This document shows positions 1-8,725 of a stretch of 64,000 nt of DNA, one piece after another. A program made the translations under genes and the position numbers. Source of the stretch: Yeosuana aromativorans (GTDB taxonomy: Bacteria; Bacteroidota; Bacteroidia; Flavobacteriales; Flavobacteriaceae); assembly GCF_014646655.1 (NCBI RefSeq), contig NZ_BMNR01000002.1:647942-711941 (forward strand), read 5' to 3'. Under the pieces are notes generated by a model. It searched no databases and was not told the DNA's origin. It saw only the letters and a list, made by a program, of their open reading frames with translations. The first letter of the stretch is position 1. Each line of letters starts with the position of its first letter.

Positions 1-1650
1 CATATCACTTTCAAACGTAGAATAATAATATGGGGTTTGTGCCTTAAATTCTGCTGCACAAGTATCAACCAGTTTATAAACCCTATTCACACCAAATTCC
101 TCGCGTTTATTGTAAACCTGACTTTCCAAACAACCCAACATGTGGGCTATTTGTCTGTCTCCATAGCCTTTTTGCTTAGCCTCCAGCAATAAATCTTTCT
201 GAATGGTATCTATATTGTAAGTGGATATTTCTTTTTGAAGGAAAAACAAGTCTTCAAATTGTCTTAAAAACCACATGTCAATCTTAGTGATTTCATGAAT
301 CCTGCTCAATGGGATTCCCATCTGGATAGCATCATAAATTATAAAGACCCGATCCCATGATGCATATGTGAGCTTTTCTATAATCTGCTCGTAGTTTTTG
401 TTTTCTTTACCATCAGCCCCAAGTCCGTTTCTCTTAATCTCCAATGATTGTGTGGCTTTATGGAGTGCCTCTTGGAATGAGCGTCCTATACCCATAACTT
501 CACCAACCGATTTCATTTGAAGTCCCAGTGTACGGTCACTACCTTCAAATTTATCGAAATTCCAACGTGGAATTTTTACAATCACATAATCCAGTGTTGG
601 CTCAAACAAAGCGGAAGTGGATTTTGTGATTTGGTTTTGCAACTCATCCAAATGATAGCCTATAGCTAATTTAGCTGCAATTTTAGCAATGGGGTAACCC
701 GTTGCTTTACTGGCCAAAGCCGAAGACCTTGACACCCTTGGATTGATTTCTATAGCTATAATATCCTCATTTTCATCCGGACTCACCGCAAACTGCACAT
801 TACATCCGCCCGCAAAATCACCTATGCTTCGCATCATATGGATGGCCATATCACGCATTTTTTGATAGGTCCTATCACTTAAAGTCATAGCTGGAGCTAC
901 CGTAATGGAATCTCCTGTATGAATCCCCATTGGATCCATATTTTCAATGGAACAGATAATGACCACATTGTCATTAGCATCTCTTAGAAGCTCTAATTCA
1001 AATTCTTTCCAACCAATCAAAGCTTTATCAATCATCACTTCATGAATAGGAGACTCTTCCAACCCATGCGTTAACAATCTATCAAAATCTTCTTCTCTAT
1101 GAACAAAAGACGCTCCTGCTCCACCAAGTGTAAAAGATGCTCTAATAACCAAAGGGAATCCAAACTCTTGGGCTATTTCTTTCCCTTTTAAATAGGATGT
1201 GGCCGTTGCTTGGGGCGCCATTGGAATGCCAATTTTAAGCATCAACTCTCTAAACTTCTCACGATCTTCCGTAATATTGATAGCATCAATATCTACACCA
1301 ATAATCTCAACGCCAAAGTCGTTCCAAATGCCCTTTTCATCCGCTTCGATACATAAGTTCAAGGCTGTTTGACCTCCCATAGTAGGCAAAACGGCATCAA
1401 TTTGTGGATGTTCTTTTAAAATTTTTATCAATGATTTTGTGGTAAGCGGCAACAAATACACATGGTCTGCCATGGAAGGGTCCGTCATAATTGTTGCTGG
1501 ATTGGAATTGATTAAAATCGTTTCTATTCCATCTTCCCGTAATGATCTTAGGGCTTGAGATCCTGAATAATCAAACTCACATGCTTGCCCTATGATGATA
1601 GGACCAGAACCAATGATTAGTATAGATTTTAGCTTTGGATTTTTTGGCAT
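1..1650 (-). CDS. carB: Carbamoyl-phosphate synthase large subunit, N-terminal part (cut by window edge)
   Basis: The large subunit makes carbamoyl phosphate from glutamine-derived ammonia, bicarbonate and two ATP, feeding pyrimidine and arginine synthesis in the cytoplasm. The gene starts at 1650 and runs off the left edge, so only the first 550 residues are present (family length about 950-1070). The N-terminus carries the GSGPIIIGQACEFDYSG motif, followed by the first ATP-grasp domain with GFPLVIRASFTLGGAG and the metal-binding region EINPRVSRSSALASKATGYP. The start of the oligomerisation domain follows. The reading frame is intact. It lies about 100 bases downstream of rpmH on the same strand, separated by a probable terminator, so it may depend partly on read-through. 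Identification is from motif recognition and is very secure. Confidence 0.97.
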   Translation of the reverse strand, partial: MPKNPKLKSILIIGSGPIIIGQACEFDYSGSQALRSLREDGIETILINSNPATIMTDPSMADHVYLLPLTTKSLIKILKEHPQIDAVLPTMGGQTALNLCIEADEKGIWNDFGVEIIGVDIDAINITEDREKFRELMLKIGIPMAPQATATSYLKGKEIAQEFGFPLVIRASFTLGGAGASFVHREEDFDRLLTHGLEESPIHEVMIDKALIGWKEFELELLRDANDNVVIICSIENMDPMGIHTGDSITVAPAMTLSDRTYQKMRDMAIHMMRSIGDFAGGCNVQFAVSPDENEDIIAIEINPRVSRSSALASKATGYPIAKIAAKLAIGYHLDELQNQITKSTSALFEPTLDYVIVKIPRWNFDKFEGSDRTLGLQMKSVGEVMGIGRSFQEALHKATQSLEIKRNGLGADGKENKNYEQIIEKLTYASWDRVFIIYDAIQMGIPLSRIHEITKIDMWFLRQFEDLFFLQKEISTYNIDTIQKDLLLEAKQKGYGDRQIAHMLGCLESQVYNKREEFGVNRVYKLVDTCAAEFKAQTPYYYSTFESDM

Positions 1651-1698
1651 TTTTACTTTTTGTGTTTTCTGGTTTATTAAAAATTTTGTTATAAGATA

Positions 1699-1732
1699 TA
1701 AAAAAAGGCGTTACACCTAAGCAACACCTTTA
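1699..1732 (-). terminator. Rho-independent terminator after rpmH
   Basis: On the minus strand, AAAGGTGTT pairs with AACGCCTTT (one G-U pair, 10-nt loop) and runs into a stretch of seven T. It sits between rpmH and carB. Confidence 0.75.
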
Positions 1733-1754
1733 ATTTATTGGAAATGAAAAATCA

Positions 1755-1916
1755 TTATTTTTTATGTCTAGCTTCAGATGATACCGACAATCTTTTTCTT
1801 CCTTTAGCTCTTCTTCTAGCTAACACCTTTCTACCATTAGCAGACGCCATTCTTTCTCTGAAACCGTGCTTGTTTCTTCTCTTTCTTTTTGATGGCTGAA
1901 ACGTTCTTTTACTCAT
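1755..1916 (-). CDS. rpmH: 50S ribosomal protein L34
   Basis: A 53-residue, very basic protein of the large ribosomal subunit. It begins [19 protein letters not shown] and continues [21 protein letters not shown], the invariant L34 signature. The length is normal for Bacteroidota, which have a slightly longer C-terminal tail (here [12 protein letters not shown]) than the 46 residues of E. coli. It has its own promoter upstream and a terminator downstream. The gene is not next to rnpA or dnaA here; carB follows instead. The identification is certain from sequence. Confidence 0.98.
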   Translation of the reverse strand: MSKRTFQPSKRKRRNKHGFRERMASANGRKVLARRRAKGRKRLSVSSEARHKK

Positions 1917-1986
1917 TGCCTAATATCTTTAAATCTGAATAATTGTATTTGTTTTTTTAATTTTTGGGTTTCCCTAAAACCGAGCG

Positions 1987-2017
1987 CAAATATACAAAGA
2001 GTTTTTACTTTGACAAA
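1987..2017 (-). promoter_or_regulatory. rpmH promoter (flavobacterial type)
   Basis: On the minus strand a perfect -7 element TATATTTG (1987-1994) is preceded, with a 19-nt spacer, by TTTG at 2014-2017, matching the -33/-7 pattern of Bacteroidota housekeeping promoters. The start of rpmH lies about 70 nt downstream. Confidence 0.7.
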
Positions 2018-2216
2018 CCTTATTTTAAAAATATTTTCATTAATTGAATTTTAAAATACTTTCCTTGTAAAGCTAATATTTTTGGGCACCTTGTTGATTT
2101 TTTGTGAAAGCTCCATTAGGTCCTTTTGATAAAAATTTAGTTTCTTTGCAGTCAGAAAAAGACTTTTGCACATCTCAAACATTAAACGTGCATATAACCT
2201 TTTATTAAACCATACA

Positions 2217-2792
2217 ATGTACAACAAAATCATAAAACTTATTATAGCGGCTGGTATTATAGCGTATGCCGTATATCAATTTACAGAAGGATTTATAGGC
2301 AATGGTATCATGCTTATATTATTATCATTGGTCTTTGTGTTTTTATACTTTAAAAACGAATTTATTTTATTGGCTTTTTTAAGGTTAAGGAAACAAGATT
2401 TTGAAGGCGCTAAAAAATGGCTCAACAAAATTAAAAACCCAGAGTCTGCCTTAGTCACCAAACAACAAGGATATTATAACTATTTGCATGGTATCATGGT
2501 ATCACAAACCAATATGAACGAAGCCGAAAAATATTTTAAAAAGGCTATTTCTTTAGGGTTGTCCATGGATCATGATTTGGCCATGGCTAAATTAAATCTA
2601 TCTGGTATAGCCTTTTCAAAGAGACGAAAACAAGAAGCCCAAAAACTACTGTCTGAAGCTCAAAAACTGGACAAACAAGGTATGTTGACCGACCAGATAA
2701 AACTGATGAAGGAAAACATGAAGCGTGCCCAAATACCTAACCAACACTACGGAACCGGCGGTTCTATAAGAGCACAAAAACGAAGAGGATAA
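2217..2792 (+). CDS. Membrane-anchored TPR-like protein of unknown function
   Basis: A 191-residue protein if translation starts at MYNKIIKLI (2217); an upstream in-frame ATG at 2166 would add 17 residues that do not look like a signal. Two hydrophobic segments (about residues 4-20 and 27-44) anchor it in the inner membrane. The soluble remainder contains helix-pair repeats of TPR character, such as GYYNYLHGIM...EAEKYFKKAISLG and LAMAKLNLSGIAFSKRRKQEAQKLLSEAQKL. The C-terminus is basic and glycine-rich. TPR domains usually hold protein complexes together; the partner is unknown. It faces the next gene, with the two stops 7 bases apart. Confidence 0.75.
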   Translation: MYNKIIKLIIAAGIIAYAVYQFTEGFIGNGIMLILLSLVFVFLYFKNEFILLAFLRLRKQDFEGAKKWLNKIKNPESALVTKQQGYYNYLHGIMVSQTNMNEAEKYFKKAISLGLSMDHDLAMAKLNLSGIAFSKRRKQEAQKLLSEAQKLDKQGMLTDQIKLMKENMKRAQIPNQHYGTGGSIRAQKRRG

Positions 2793-2799
2793 GAGCGGT

Positions 2800-3729
2800 T
2801 TAGTGCACGCTGTTGTAATATCCCTTTTCGGGAATTTCAATCATATACTTTTTACCGGATTTATTAGCAAGGAATCTGTCCCGTAACCAAGGGTTATGTA
2901 TTTTTAAAATTTTGTAATTGATGCCGAAATCCTTGGCGAATTTTGTAAAATCACTAACAGAAGAATCCACTTCTACCTTAAAAGTTGGGATATTGTTATA
3001 TAAGTCCTTTTCCCTAAAGTTAAAACCGTACCTGTCAGGATGTGTCAAGATTTCCTTTAACGCCACTATTCTAAACACATATCGACCGGTTTCTTCCCCT
3101 AACAACAAATCATAATAATTGGACACCTCTTGTTCTTCCAAACGCCTTGAGATACCAGTGTCACCAGCGTTATAAGCCGCTGCCGCAAGTGTCCATGAAC
3201 CCAATTTTTCTTTTGAATTCAGCAAATATTTACAAGCCACTTCCGTTGACTTTTCAAGATTGTAGCGTTCATCTACATTATCATTAACCTCTAGGCCATT
3301 CTCTTTGGCGGTAGCCTTCATAATTTGCCAAACACCAGTTGCATTGGCACTAGAAACGGCATTGGTCAAGCCACTTTCAATCACTGCCAAATATTTAAAA
3401 TCATCAGGCACACCATTCTTTTTCAAAATAGGTTCAATAATGGGAAAGTATTTTTTGGCTCGTTTAAACATTAACAATCCGTTTGATTGCCAATAGGTGT
3501 TAACAAGCAACTCCCTATCTATTCGTTCGTGTATGTCTGGATCTGTTAGCGGCAAAGGTTCGCCCGCAAAATTCAAGCTTTCTGGTATTTGTAAGGCATA
3601 TACATTATAATCATTGATGAGTTTTTTTTCAAAATTCTCATCTGTTGGGGCGTCTTGAAGGGCATAAATAAATAAGGCTGTTAAACTTAATAATCCCACA
3701 AACGCAAGTGCTCTTTCTATAGTCTTCAT
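2800..3729 (-). CDS. Membrane-bound lytic murein transglycosylase (MltD-like SLT domain)
   Basis: Predicted to cleave the beta-1,4 bond between N-acetylmuramic acid and N-acetylglucosamine in peptidoglycan, forming 1,6-anhydromuropeptides, in the periplasm. I place the start at MKTIERALAF (3729), giving 309 residues with an N-terminal hydrophobic anchor at residues 8-24; a longer frame to 3798 overlaps the upstream gene. The SLT domain has the catalytic glutamate in LAVIESGL (E118), then GVWQIM (132-137) and the conserved AAYNAG motif. No LysM repeats follow, unlike E. coli MltD, although the C-terminal segment (VDSSVSDFTKFAKDFG...LKIHNPWLRDR) resembles a degenerate carbohydrate-binding tail. 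It follows the alpha/beta hydrolase gene by 34 bases and is probably co-transcribed with it. Confidence 0.88.
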   Translation of the reverse strand: MKTIERALAFVGLLSLTALFIYALQDAPTDENFEKKLINDYNVYALQIPESLNFAGEPLPLTDPDIHERIDRELLVNTYWQSNGLLMFKRAKKYFPIIEPILKKNGVPDDFKYLAVIESGLTNAVSSANATGVWQIMKATAKENGLEVNDNVDERYNLEKSTEVACKYLLNSKEKLGSWTLAAAAYNAGDTGISRRLEEQEVSNYYDLLLGEETGRYVFRIVALKEILTHPDRYGFNFREKDLYNNIPTFKVEVDSSVSDFTKFAKDFGINYKILKIHNPWLRDRFLANKSGKKYMIEIPEKGYYNSVH

Positions 3730-3763
3730 AGCTAATAAGTTTTGCTTAAAATTAATAAATATT

Positions 3764-4429
3764 TTAATCTGATAAAATAATATCTGGTAATTGTTCATTA
3801 AACCATTTATACTTGTTGATGATCATAATATGCGTTCCATTTTTAATGGTGATACAGTTTTCAATGTTCTTTATTGGAAACACAGCATCGTTTTCACCAT
3901 GAACATGAATAATATTCGGAATTATGGTTTCTTGGTTCCAGTTGACCATTTGCTCAATGGCCCAATCCAAATACTTACTATCACTCACAGATAGGTATCG
4001 CTTATATAATTCCAACCGTTTTTTTACATTAGAACCAAACGCATATTTGGCAAAGGCATCAATATTTGTTGCCAATTTAGTAGGCAAAAGTTTGTAGGCC
4101 TTGGTCACTTTTGCCAAAAGCATGCGCTTGGGTAGTTCATGCATGGTTTTCACACTTGATATAATAATTAACTTTCTGTATTTAATATGCTTACTGATTT
4201 CTTGTACCAAAACGCCTCCAAATGATACCCCAATCAAAACACAATTTGAGTATTTAATATTACTTGAAATTCGCACTGCATAAGCCTCAAGTGATTCATT
4301 ATCAGTAGGTATTATCCATTCCAGATAATGAACAGCAAAGCGCTCTTCAGGCAGTTTTATATACTCAAATATTTTGGGGCTCGCTGCCATCCCTGGCATT
4401 AAATAGACATGTATTATCTCTTGATTCAT
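3764..4429 (-). CDS. Alpha/beta-fold hydrolase
   Basis: A 221-residue cytoplasmic protein with an alpha/beta hydrolase fold. The nucleophile elbow is GVSFGG (residues 67-72, Ser69), the acid is probably Asp181 in HGENDAVFP, and the base His200 in NGTHIMI. An oxyanion-type MPGMAAS loop lies near the N-terminus. The triad order and spacing fit a small esterase or thioesterase-like enzyme; the substrate cannot be told. There is no signal peptide. It is transcribed just ahead of the lytic transglycosylase gene, which may be co-expression without shared function. Confidence 0.82.
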   Translation of the reverse strand: MNQEIIHVYLMPGMAASPKIFEYIKLPEERFAVHYLEWIIPTDNESLEAYAVRISSNIKYSNCVLIGVSFGGVLVQEISKHIKYRKLIIISSVKTMHELPKRMLLAKVTKAYKLLPTKLATNIDAFAKYAFGSNVKKRLELYKRYLSVSDSKYLDWAIEQMVNWNQETIIPNIIHVHGENDAVFPIKNIENCITIKNGTHIMIINKYKWFNEQLPDIILSD

Positions 4430-4473
4430 AAGGTTTTAACCTTTGTATATCGCCTCTATAACGATTTTTTTTG

Positions 4474-4481
4474 TAAATTTG
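4474..4481 (+). promoter_or_regulatory. -7 promoter element for the GNAT-like gene
   Basis: TAAATTTG matches TAnnTTTG and lies 65 nt ahead of the start at 4546. No good -33 element is visible at the expected distance. Confidence 0.5.
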
Positions 4482-4545
4482 CAACACAAAGCTATATAAA
4501 TTAGCGTTCACTGGTTACTATTCTTTTCAAATAAAACACTTTATC

Positions 4546-4842
4546 ATGATTGATGCTGCAGAATTAATAGACAATGATTTTTTACGTCAGTTTGAAATCA
4601 AAATTGACGATCACCTTGCTAAAATTGAGTATTCCTTACAAGAACGAAAGATTTTCTTGACCAAATTGGTTATTCCTGATGACATCAATAGTGAAAATTT
4701 TAGCAACGAATTTTTAACTGCTGTCTTTGAACAAATTGAGGACCGTAACCTAAGCATTGTTCCAACAAGTCCTGAAATAGCGAAATTTGTTAGAAAAAAC
4801 AGAAAATACAAGCGAATGCTTCCTGTTGGCGTAAGAATTTGA
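4546..4842 (+). CDS. Small GNAT-like N-acetyltransferase domain protein
   Basis: A 98-residue protein resembling the short, single-domain GCN5-related acetyltransferase family (YjdJ/GTLF3B-like). The visible pattern is an N-terminal strand pair (FEIKIDDHLAKIEYSLQERKIFLTKLVIP), a helix ending LTAVFEQIEDRNLSIVPTSPEIAKFVRKN, and a closing KYKRMLPVG. In this small family the segment IVPTSPEIAKFVRKNR corresponds to the usual 'C.Y...Y..KHPEY' region; the tyrosines are not conserved here. The reaction would be acetyl transfer from acetyl-CoA, with unknown acceptor. It stands alone between two minus-strand genes, with its own promoter and a shared terminator. Confidence 0.7.
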   Translation: MIDAAELIDNDFLRQFEIKIDDHLAKIEYSLQERKIFLTKLVIPDDINSENFSNEFLTAVFEQIEDRNLSIVPTSPEIAKFVRKNRKYKRMLPVGVRI

Positions 4843-4862
4843 TTTTTATCAAAAAAACTAAT

Positions 4863-4895
4863 AAAAAGCCCAGAACATACGTTTTGGGTTTTTTA
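4863..4895. terminator. Bidirectional terminator between the GNAT-like gene and mtaB
   Basis: CCCAGAAC pairs with GTTTTGGG (one G-U) over a 4-nt loop, flanked by A and T runs, so it can stop transcription from both convergent genes. Confidence 0.75.
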
Positions 4896-4896
4896 T

Positions 4897-6228
4897 TTAC
4901 AGGGCAAACTCATTGACAAATTCAAACCTTACCAAACCATCATCATCAATATTGGTGAGTTCTATATCGTGCAATGTATTGACTAAATCAGGGTTCCATG
5001 GGGTTTTTACTTTCACATAATTTTCTGTAAACCCATGAATATAGCCTTCTTTGTTTTCACTTTCAAACAGCACGGTTCTAGTGGTTCCTAGTTGGCTTTC
5101 ATAAAAGGCACGACGCTTTTTAGCTGAAAGTCCACGCAACATTTTACTGCGCTTATGTCGTACATTCATAGGTACAACACCATCCATATCTACCGCTTCC
5201 GTATTATCTCTTTCGGAATAGGTAAACACATGCAAGTATGAAATATCAAGTTCATTTAAAAAATGATAGGTCTCTAAAAAATGTGCATTGGTTTCACCAG
5301 GAAATCCAACAATCACATCAACCCCTATGCATGCATGTGGCAAGACTTCTTTAATTCTTGAAACACGGTCAACATACAATTCCCGATTGTAGCGACGTTT
5401 CATCTTTTTTAAAATGTCATTACTTCCCGACTGTAACGGAATATGAAAGTGAGGCACAAAGGTATTGCTGTTAGAAACAAAATCAATAGTCTCGTTCTTT
5501 AAAAGATTGGGTTCAATGGACGAAATACGCAAACGCTCAATGCCTGCAACCTCATCCAAAGCTTTTACCAATTCAAAAAAAGTATGTTCATGCTTTTTGT
5601 TACCAAACTCACCTTTTCCGTAATCTCCAATATTTACACCCGTTAGAACAATTTCCTTAATATCCTGTTCTGCTATTTCCTTGGCATTCTTTAAGACGTT
5701 CTCTAAAGCATCACTCCTGGAAATACCCCGTGCCAACGGAATGGTACAATAGGTACATTTATAGTCGCAGCCGTCTTGCACCTTTAAAAAGGCTCGGGTT
5801 CTATCACCTATTGAATAACTTCCAACATAAAAATCGGCGTCTTCAATTTCACAGGAATGCACTTCTCCAAAATCGTTTTTTGATAAGTCGTTCAAATAAT
5901 CGGTAATCTTGAATTTTTCGGTAGCTCCCAAAACCAAATCCACGCCATCAACATCAGCTAATTCCTGTGGTTTTAACTGGGCATAACAACCCACAGCTGC
6001 CACAAATGCCTTAGGATTGGTCTTTTGAGCTTGCTTAACAATGGTTTTAAAACGCTTGTCGGCATTTTCAGTAACCGAACAGGTATTGATTACATATATA
6101 TCAGCTTGTTCTGAAAAATCAACACGGTCAAAACCTTCATCTGTAAAACTTCTGGCTATGGTTGATGTTTCAGAAAAATTCAGTTTACAACCTAAAGTAT
6201 AAAATGCGACTTTTTTTCTAGCGTTCAT
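4897..6228 (-). CDS. mtaB: tRNA t6A37 methylthiotransferase (MtaB-type radical SAM enzyme)
   Basis: Adds a methylthio group to N6-threonylcarbamoyladenosine at position 37 of ANN-decoding tRNAs. The 443-residue protein has the three family domains. The UPF0004 domain has Cys14 (TLGCKLN), Cys50 (NTCSVTENAD) and Cys81 (VGCYAQ). The radical SAM domain has the cluster motif Cys154-x3-Cys158-x2-Cys161 (GCDYKCTYC). A C-terminal TRAM domain covers about residues 375-443. The NTCSVTENADKR and GVNIGDYGKG segments favour MtaB over MiaB or RimO. The start at 6228 follows a promoter-like element. It stands alone, divergent from the peptide-binding lipoprotein gene. Confidence 0.95.
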   Translation of the reverse strand: MNARKKVAFYTLGCKLNFSETSTIARSFTDEGFDRVDFSEQADIYVINTCSVTENADKRFKTIVKQAQKTNPKAFVAAVGCYAQLKPQELADVDGVDLVLGATEKFKITDYLNDLSKNDFGEVHSCEIEDADFYVGSYSIGDRTRAFLKVQDGCDYKCTYCTIPLARGISRSDALENVLKNAKEIAEQDIKEIVLTGVNIGDYGKGEFGNKKHEHTFFELVKALDEVAGIERLRISSIEPNLLKNETIDFVSNSNTFVPHFHIPLQSGSNDILKKMKRRYNRELYVDRVSRIKEVLPHACIGVDVIVGFPGETNAHFLETYHFLNELDISYLHVFTYSERDNTEAVDMDGVVPMNVRHKRSKMLRGLSAKKRRAFYESQLGTTRTVLFESENKEGYIHGFTENYVKVKTPWNPDLVNTLHDIELTNIDDDGLVRFEFVNEFAL

Positions 6229-6250
6229 TCTTGTATTTTTACCAAGTGGG

Positions 6251-6258
6251 CAAATTTA
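6251..6258 (-). promoter_or_regulatory. -7 promoter element for mtaB
   Basis: The minus-strand reading is TAAATTTG, a perfect TAnnTTTG match 23 nt ahead of the mtaB start. The -33 box is not clear. Confidence 0.5.
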
Positions 6259-6273
6259 CAACTTATAAATGAT

Positions 6274-7902
6274 ATGATAAAACCAATGGCTTTCATCTTA
6301 AGACAATCATTCATCTATCTTTCAATAAGTTGTATAGTCTCAGTATTGTTTTCTTGCAGAAATGACGCCAGTAATATCAATGAGTCTCTTGTTTTTAGAT
6401 ACAATGAACACAAAAACATTGGTTCTTTGGATCCAGCTTTTTCAAAAGATATTGCCGATATCTGGGCAACCAATCAGTTATTCAATGGTTTGGTACAAAT
6501 GGATGACAGCCTTCATGTTCAACCCTGTATTGCCAAACATTGGACTGTTTCAAAAGATGCCCTAACCTATTCCTTTTTTTTACGAAATGATGTTTACTTT
6601 CATAAAGATGTTCTATTTGGAAAAGATTCAACCAGAGCAGTAACTGCTTATGATTTTGAATATAGTTTCAATAGACTGCTTGATAAAAAAATAGCATCTC
6701 CAGGTGGCTGGGTTTTAAACAAAGTTGATACGTTTAAAGCCATTAATGATAACCTGTTTCAAATTAAATTAAAACAACCATTTCCTGCTTTTTTAGGGCT
6801 ACTGACCATGAAATACTGTAGCGTAGTCCCCAAGGAAATTGTTGATTTTTATGGAACAGATTTTCGCTCACACCCCATTGGCACAGGGCCTTTTATGTTT
6901 AAACGTTGGGAAGAAAACATTAAACTGGTTTTTAGAAGAAATCCTGATTATTTTGAAAAAGACAGCTCAGGAAAAAGCTTACCTTATTTGGAAGCGGTTG
7001 CCATTACTTTTTTACCCGATAAACAAAGTGAATTTTTGCAGTTTACACAAGGCAATATCGATTTTGTTTCGGGGTTGGACGCTTCCTATAAGGATGACAT
7101 TTTAACTGCTGATGGGAAGCTCCGTGATACATATAAGAAAACTGTCAATATGATACGCGGCCCTTATTTGAATACCGAATATCTAGCATTTTTTATGGAT
7201 TCCAATATTTCTGAAATACAATCTGAATCCATTCGAAAAGCCATAAACTATGGCTTTGACCGTCAAAAAATGATGGTGTATTTACGTAATGGTGTGGGCA
7301 TACCTGCCAACGGTGGTTTTATTCCCAAAGGATTACCTGGATATAATGGTAAGATTGGTTTTAATTACCAACCCGAAAAAGCCAAAGAATTGGTCTCTAA
7401 ATACATCACTGAAAGTGGCAACAAAAACCCAGAAATTACCATTACCACTACCAGTAACTATTTGAGCTTCTGCGAGTACATCCAAAAAGAACTGCAAAAA
7501 ACAGGGTTAACGGTACATGTAGATGTCATTCCTGCGGCAACCTTAAAAGAAGCCAAAGCCAATGGCAAACTGGATCTATTTAGGGCCAGTTGGGTTGCAG
7601 ATTATCCTGATGCCGAAAACTATCTGTCCCTATATTATAGTAAGAATTTCGCACCAAACGGCCCCAATTACACGCACTTTAAGAATGATCTATTTGATGA
7701 GTGGTTTGAACAATCTTTTACAGAAACCAACACCAAACAACGTGAACTATTATATTCCAAAATGGACTCGTTGGTGATGCAAAAAGCTCCTATTGTTCCT
7801 TTATTTTATGATGAAGTGGTCAGGTTTACTAGAAAAAATGTTAAAGGCTTGGGAATAAACCCAACTAATTTATTGGAATTGAAAAAAGTTAAGAAAGATT
7901 GA
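6274..7902 (+). CDS. ABC-type peptide-binding lipoprotein (SBP_bac_5, OppA/DppA-like)
   Basis: A 542-residue extracytoplasmic solute-binding protein, expected to capture oligopeptides or similar ligands. A signal sequence ends in a lipobox (SVLFSC, Cys28), so it is lipid-anchored. The family 5 pattern is clear: GSLDPAFSKDIADIWATNQLFNGLVQ near the N-terminus, AKHWTVSKDALTYSFFLRNDVYFHKD, the YDFEYSFNRLLD region, HPIGTGPFMFKRWEEN, and late IRKAINYGFDRQKMM and DYPDAENYLSLYYS motifs. ATG codons at 6274 and 6286 are both possible starts. No permease or ATPase genes for a transporter lie nearby, so its partners must be elsewhere. Convergent with the YhhN-like gene, with 14 bases of overlap. Confidence 0.9.
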   Translation: MIKPMAFILRQSFIYLSISCIVSVLFSCRNDASNINESLVFRYNEHKNIGSLDPAFSKDIADIWATNQLFNGLVQMDDSLHVQPCIAKHWTVSKDALTYSFFLRNDVYFHKDVLFGKDSTRAVTAYDFEYSFNRLLDKKIASPGGWVLNKVDTFKAINDNLFQIKLKQPFPAFLGLLTMKYCSVVPKEIVDFYGTDFRSHPIGTGPFMFKRWEENIKLVFRRNPDYFEKDSSGKSLPYLEAVAITFLPDKQSEFLQFTQGNIDFVSGLDASYKDDILTADGKLRDTYKKTVNMIRGPYLNTEYLAFFMDSNISEIQSESIRKAINYGFDRQKMMVYLRNGVGIPANGGFIPKGLPGYNGKIGFNYQPEKAKELVSKYITESGNKNPEITITTTSNYLSFCEYIQKELQKTGLTVHVDVIPAATLKEAKANGKLDLFRASWVADYPDAENYLSLYYSKNFAPNGPNYTHFKNDLFDEWFEQSFTETNTKQRELLYSKMDSLVMQKAPIVPLFYDEVVRFTRKNVKGLGINPTNLLELKKVKKD

Positions 7903-8584
7903 CCTTGTATTGTTGTCCTTCTATGACTCCTAAAACAATATAATACATAGAAATCCCATAAAACATCATAATAAAAAAATCCTCAAAAGGCAGGTGTTGC
8001 TTAAATGTTTTTATAGCCATCATACTCTCGCTGATTATATAAATCATCACTCCCACGAATACATACATATAACTCTTTTTACCGCAAACACCTTTTCTTA
8101 AATAAGCAAATTGAAACATTAACAACGATAGAAAAAAGCTTACAAGTGCAGGCACCAAGAACTCCTTAAGCCCATTAAGAACTATACTAATTAAAAAAAC
8201 AGCATAAGCAAACATTATGATTGAAAAGGGAACCAGTCTTAAAACATCAAAATCATTTTTATGGGAAAAATTAAAGCTGAAAAACACTTTCCCTATTGAG
8301 AAAAACAACAAACTCAATCCTAAAAAAACAATATTGTTATGGTTTATTATCAACAAATCCCCAATAAGAAAAGAACCTAAGCCCAAAAACATCCATACAT
8401 GTTTTTTATCATCACTTCCTGCTTTATTTTTAAAATAATAGCCTAACAGAAATAACACTATCAAAGGTTTGGATATAAATCTGTAGGGAAATATAGGACA
8501 ATACAATTTTACTAAAACATCAACCAATAGAACTATAAAGAATACAATTGTAAACTTTGTGTTGCAAGTAAAAATGCTCTTCAT
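7889..8584 (-). CDS. YhhN/TMEM86-family integral membrane protein (lysoplasmalogenase-like)
   Basis: A 231-residue protein with about eight hydrophobic helices and little soluble sequence. The pattern fits the YhhN family, whose mammalian member TMEM86B hydrolyses lysoplasmalogens: an early SKPLIVLFLL (38-47), then GDLLI with Asp76, a KVFFSFNF helix, and a late GVMIYIISESMMAI helix (178-191). In typical members the late motif reads G.xxFxxSDxxLA; here the acid is Glu186, not Asp. Bacterial function of this family is poorly known, so the enzyme activity is only inferred. It lies 141 bases beyond the PD40 protein gene on the same strand; a possible -7 element (rc of CAAACTTA, 8640-8647) may drive it separately. 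Confidence 0.72.
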   Translation of the reverse strand: MKSIFTCNTKFTIVFFIVLLVDVLVKLYCPIFPYRFISKPLIVLFLLGYYFKNKAGSDDKKHVWMFLGLGSFLIGDLLIINHNNIVFLGLSLLFFSIGKVFFSFNFSHKNDFDVLRLVPFSIIMFAYAVFLISIVLNGLKEFLVPALVSFFLSLLMFQFAYLRKGVCGKKSYMYVFVGVMIYIISESMMAIKTFKQHLPFEDFFIMMFYGISMYYIVLGVIEGQQYKVNLS

Positions 8585-8725
8585 TTAGGTGTTAGGGAAA
8601 ATTAAATTCTGGCTGAAAATATAAAAAATACCCATACACCAAACTTAATTAGTCACTTTTTAGATGAAATGCTACAATTTTTAAATTAGCCTTTATTATT
8701 AAATTATTTTAATGGTCAAAACCGA

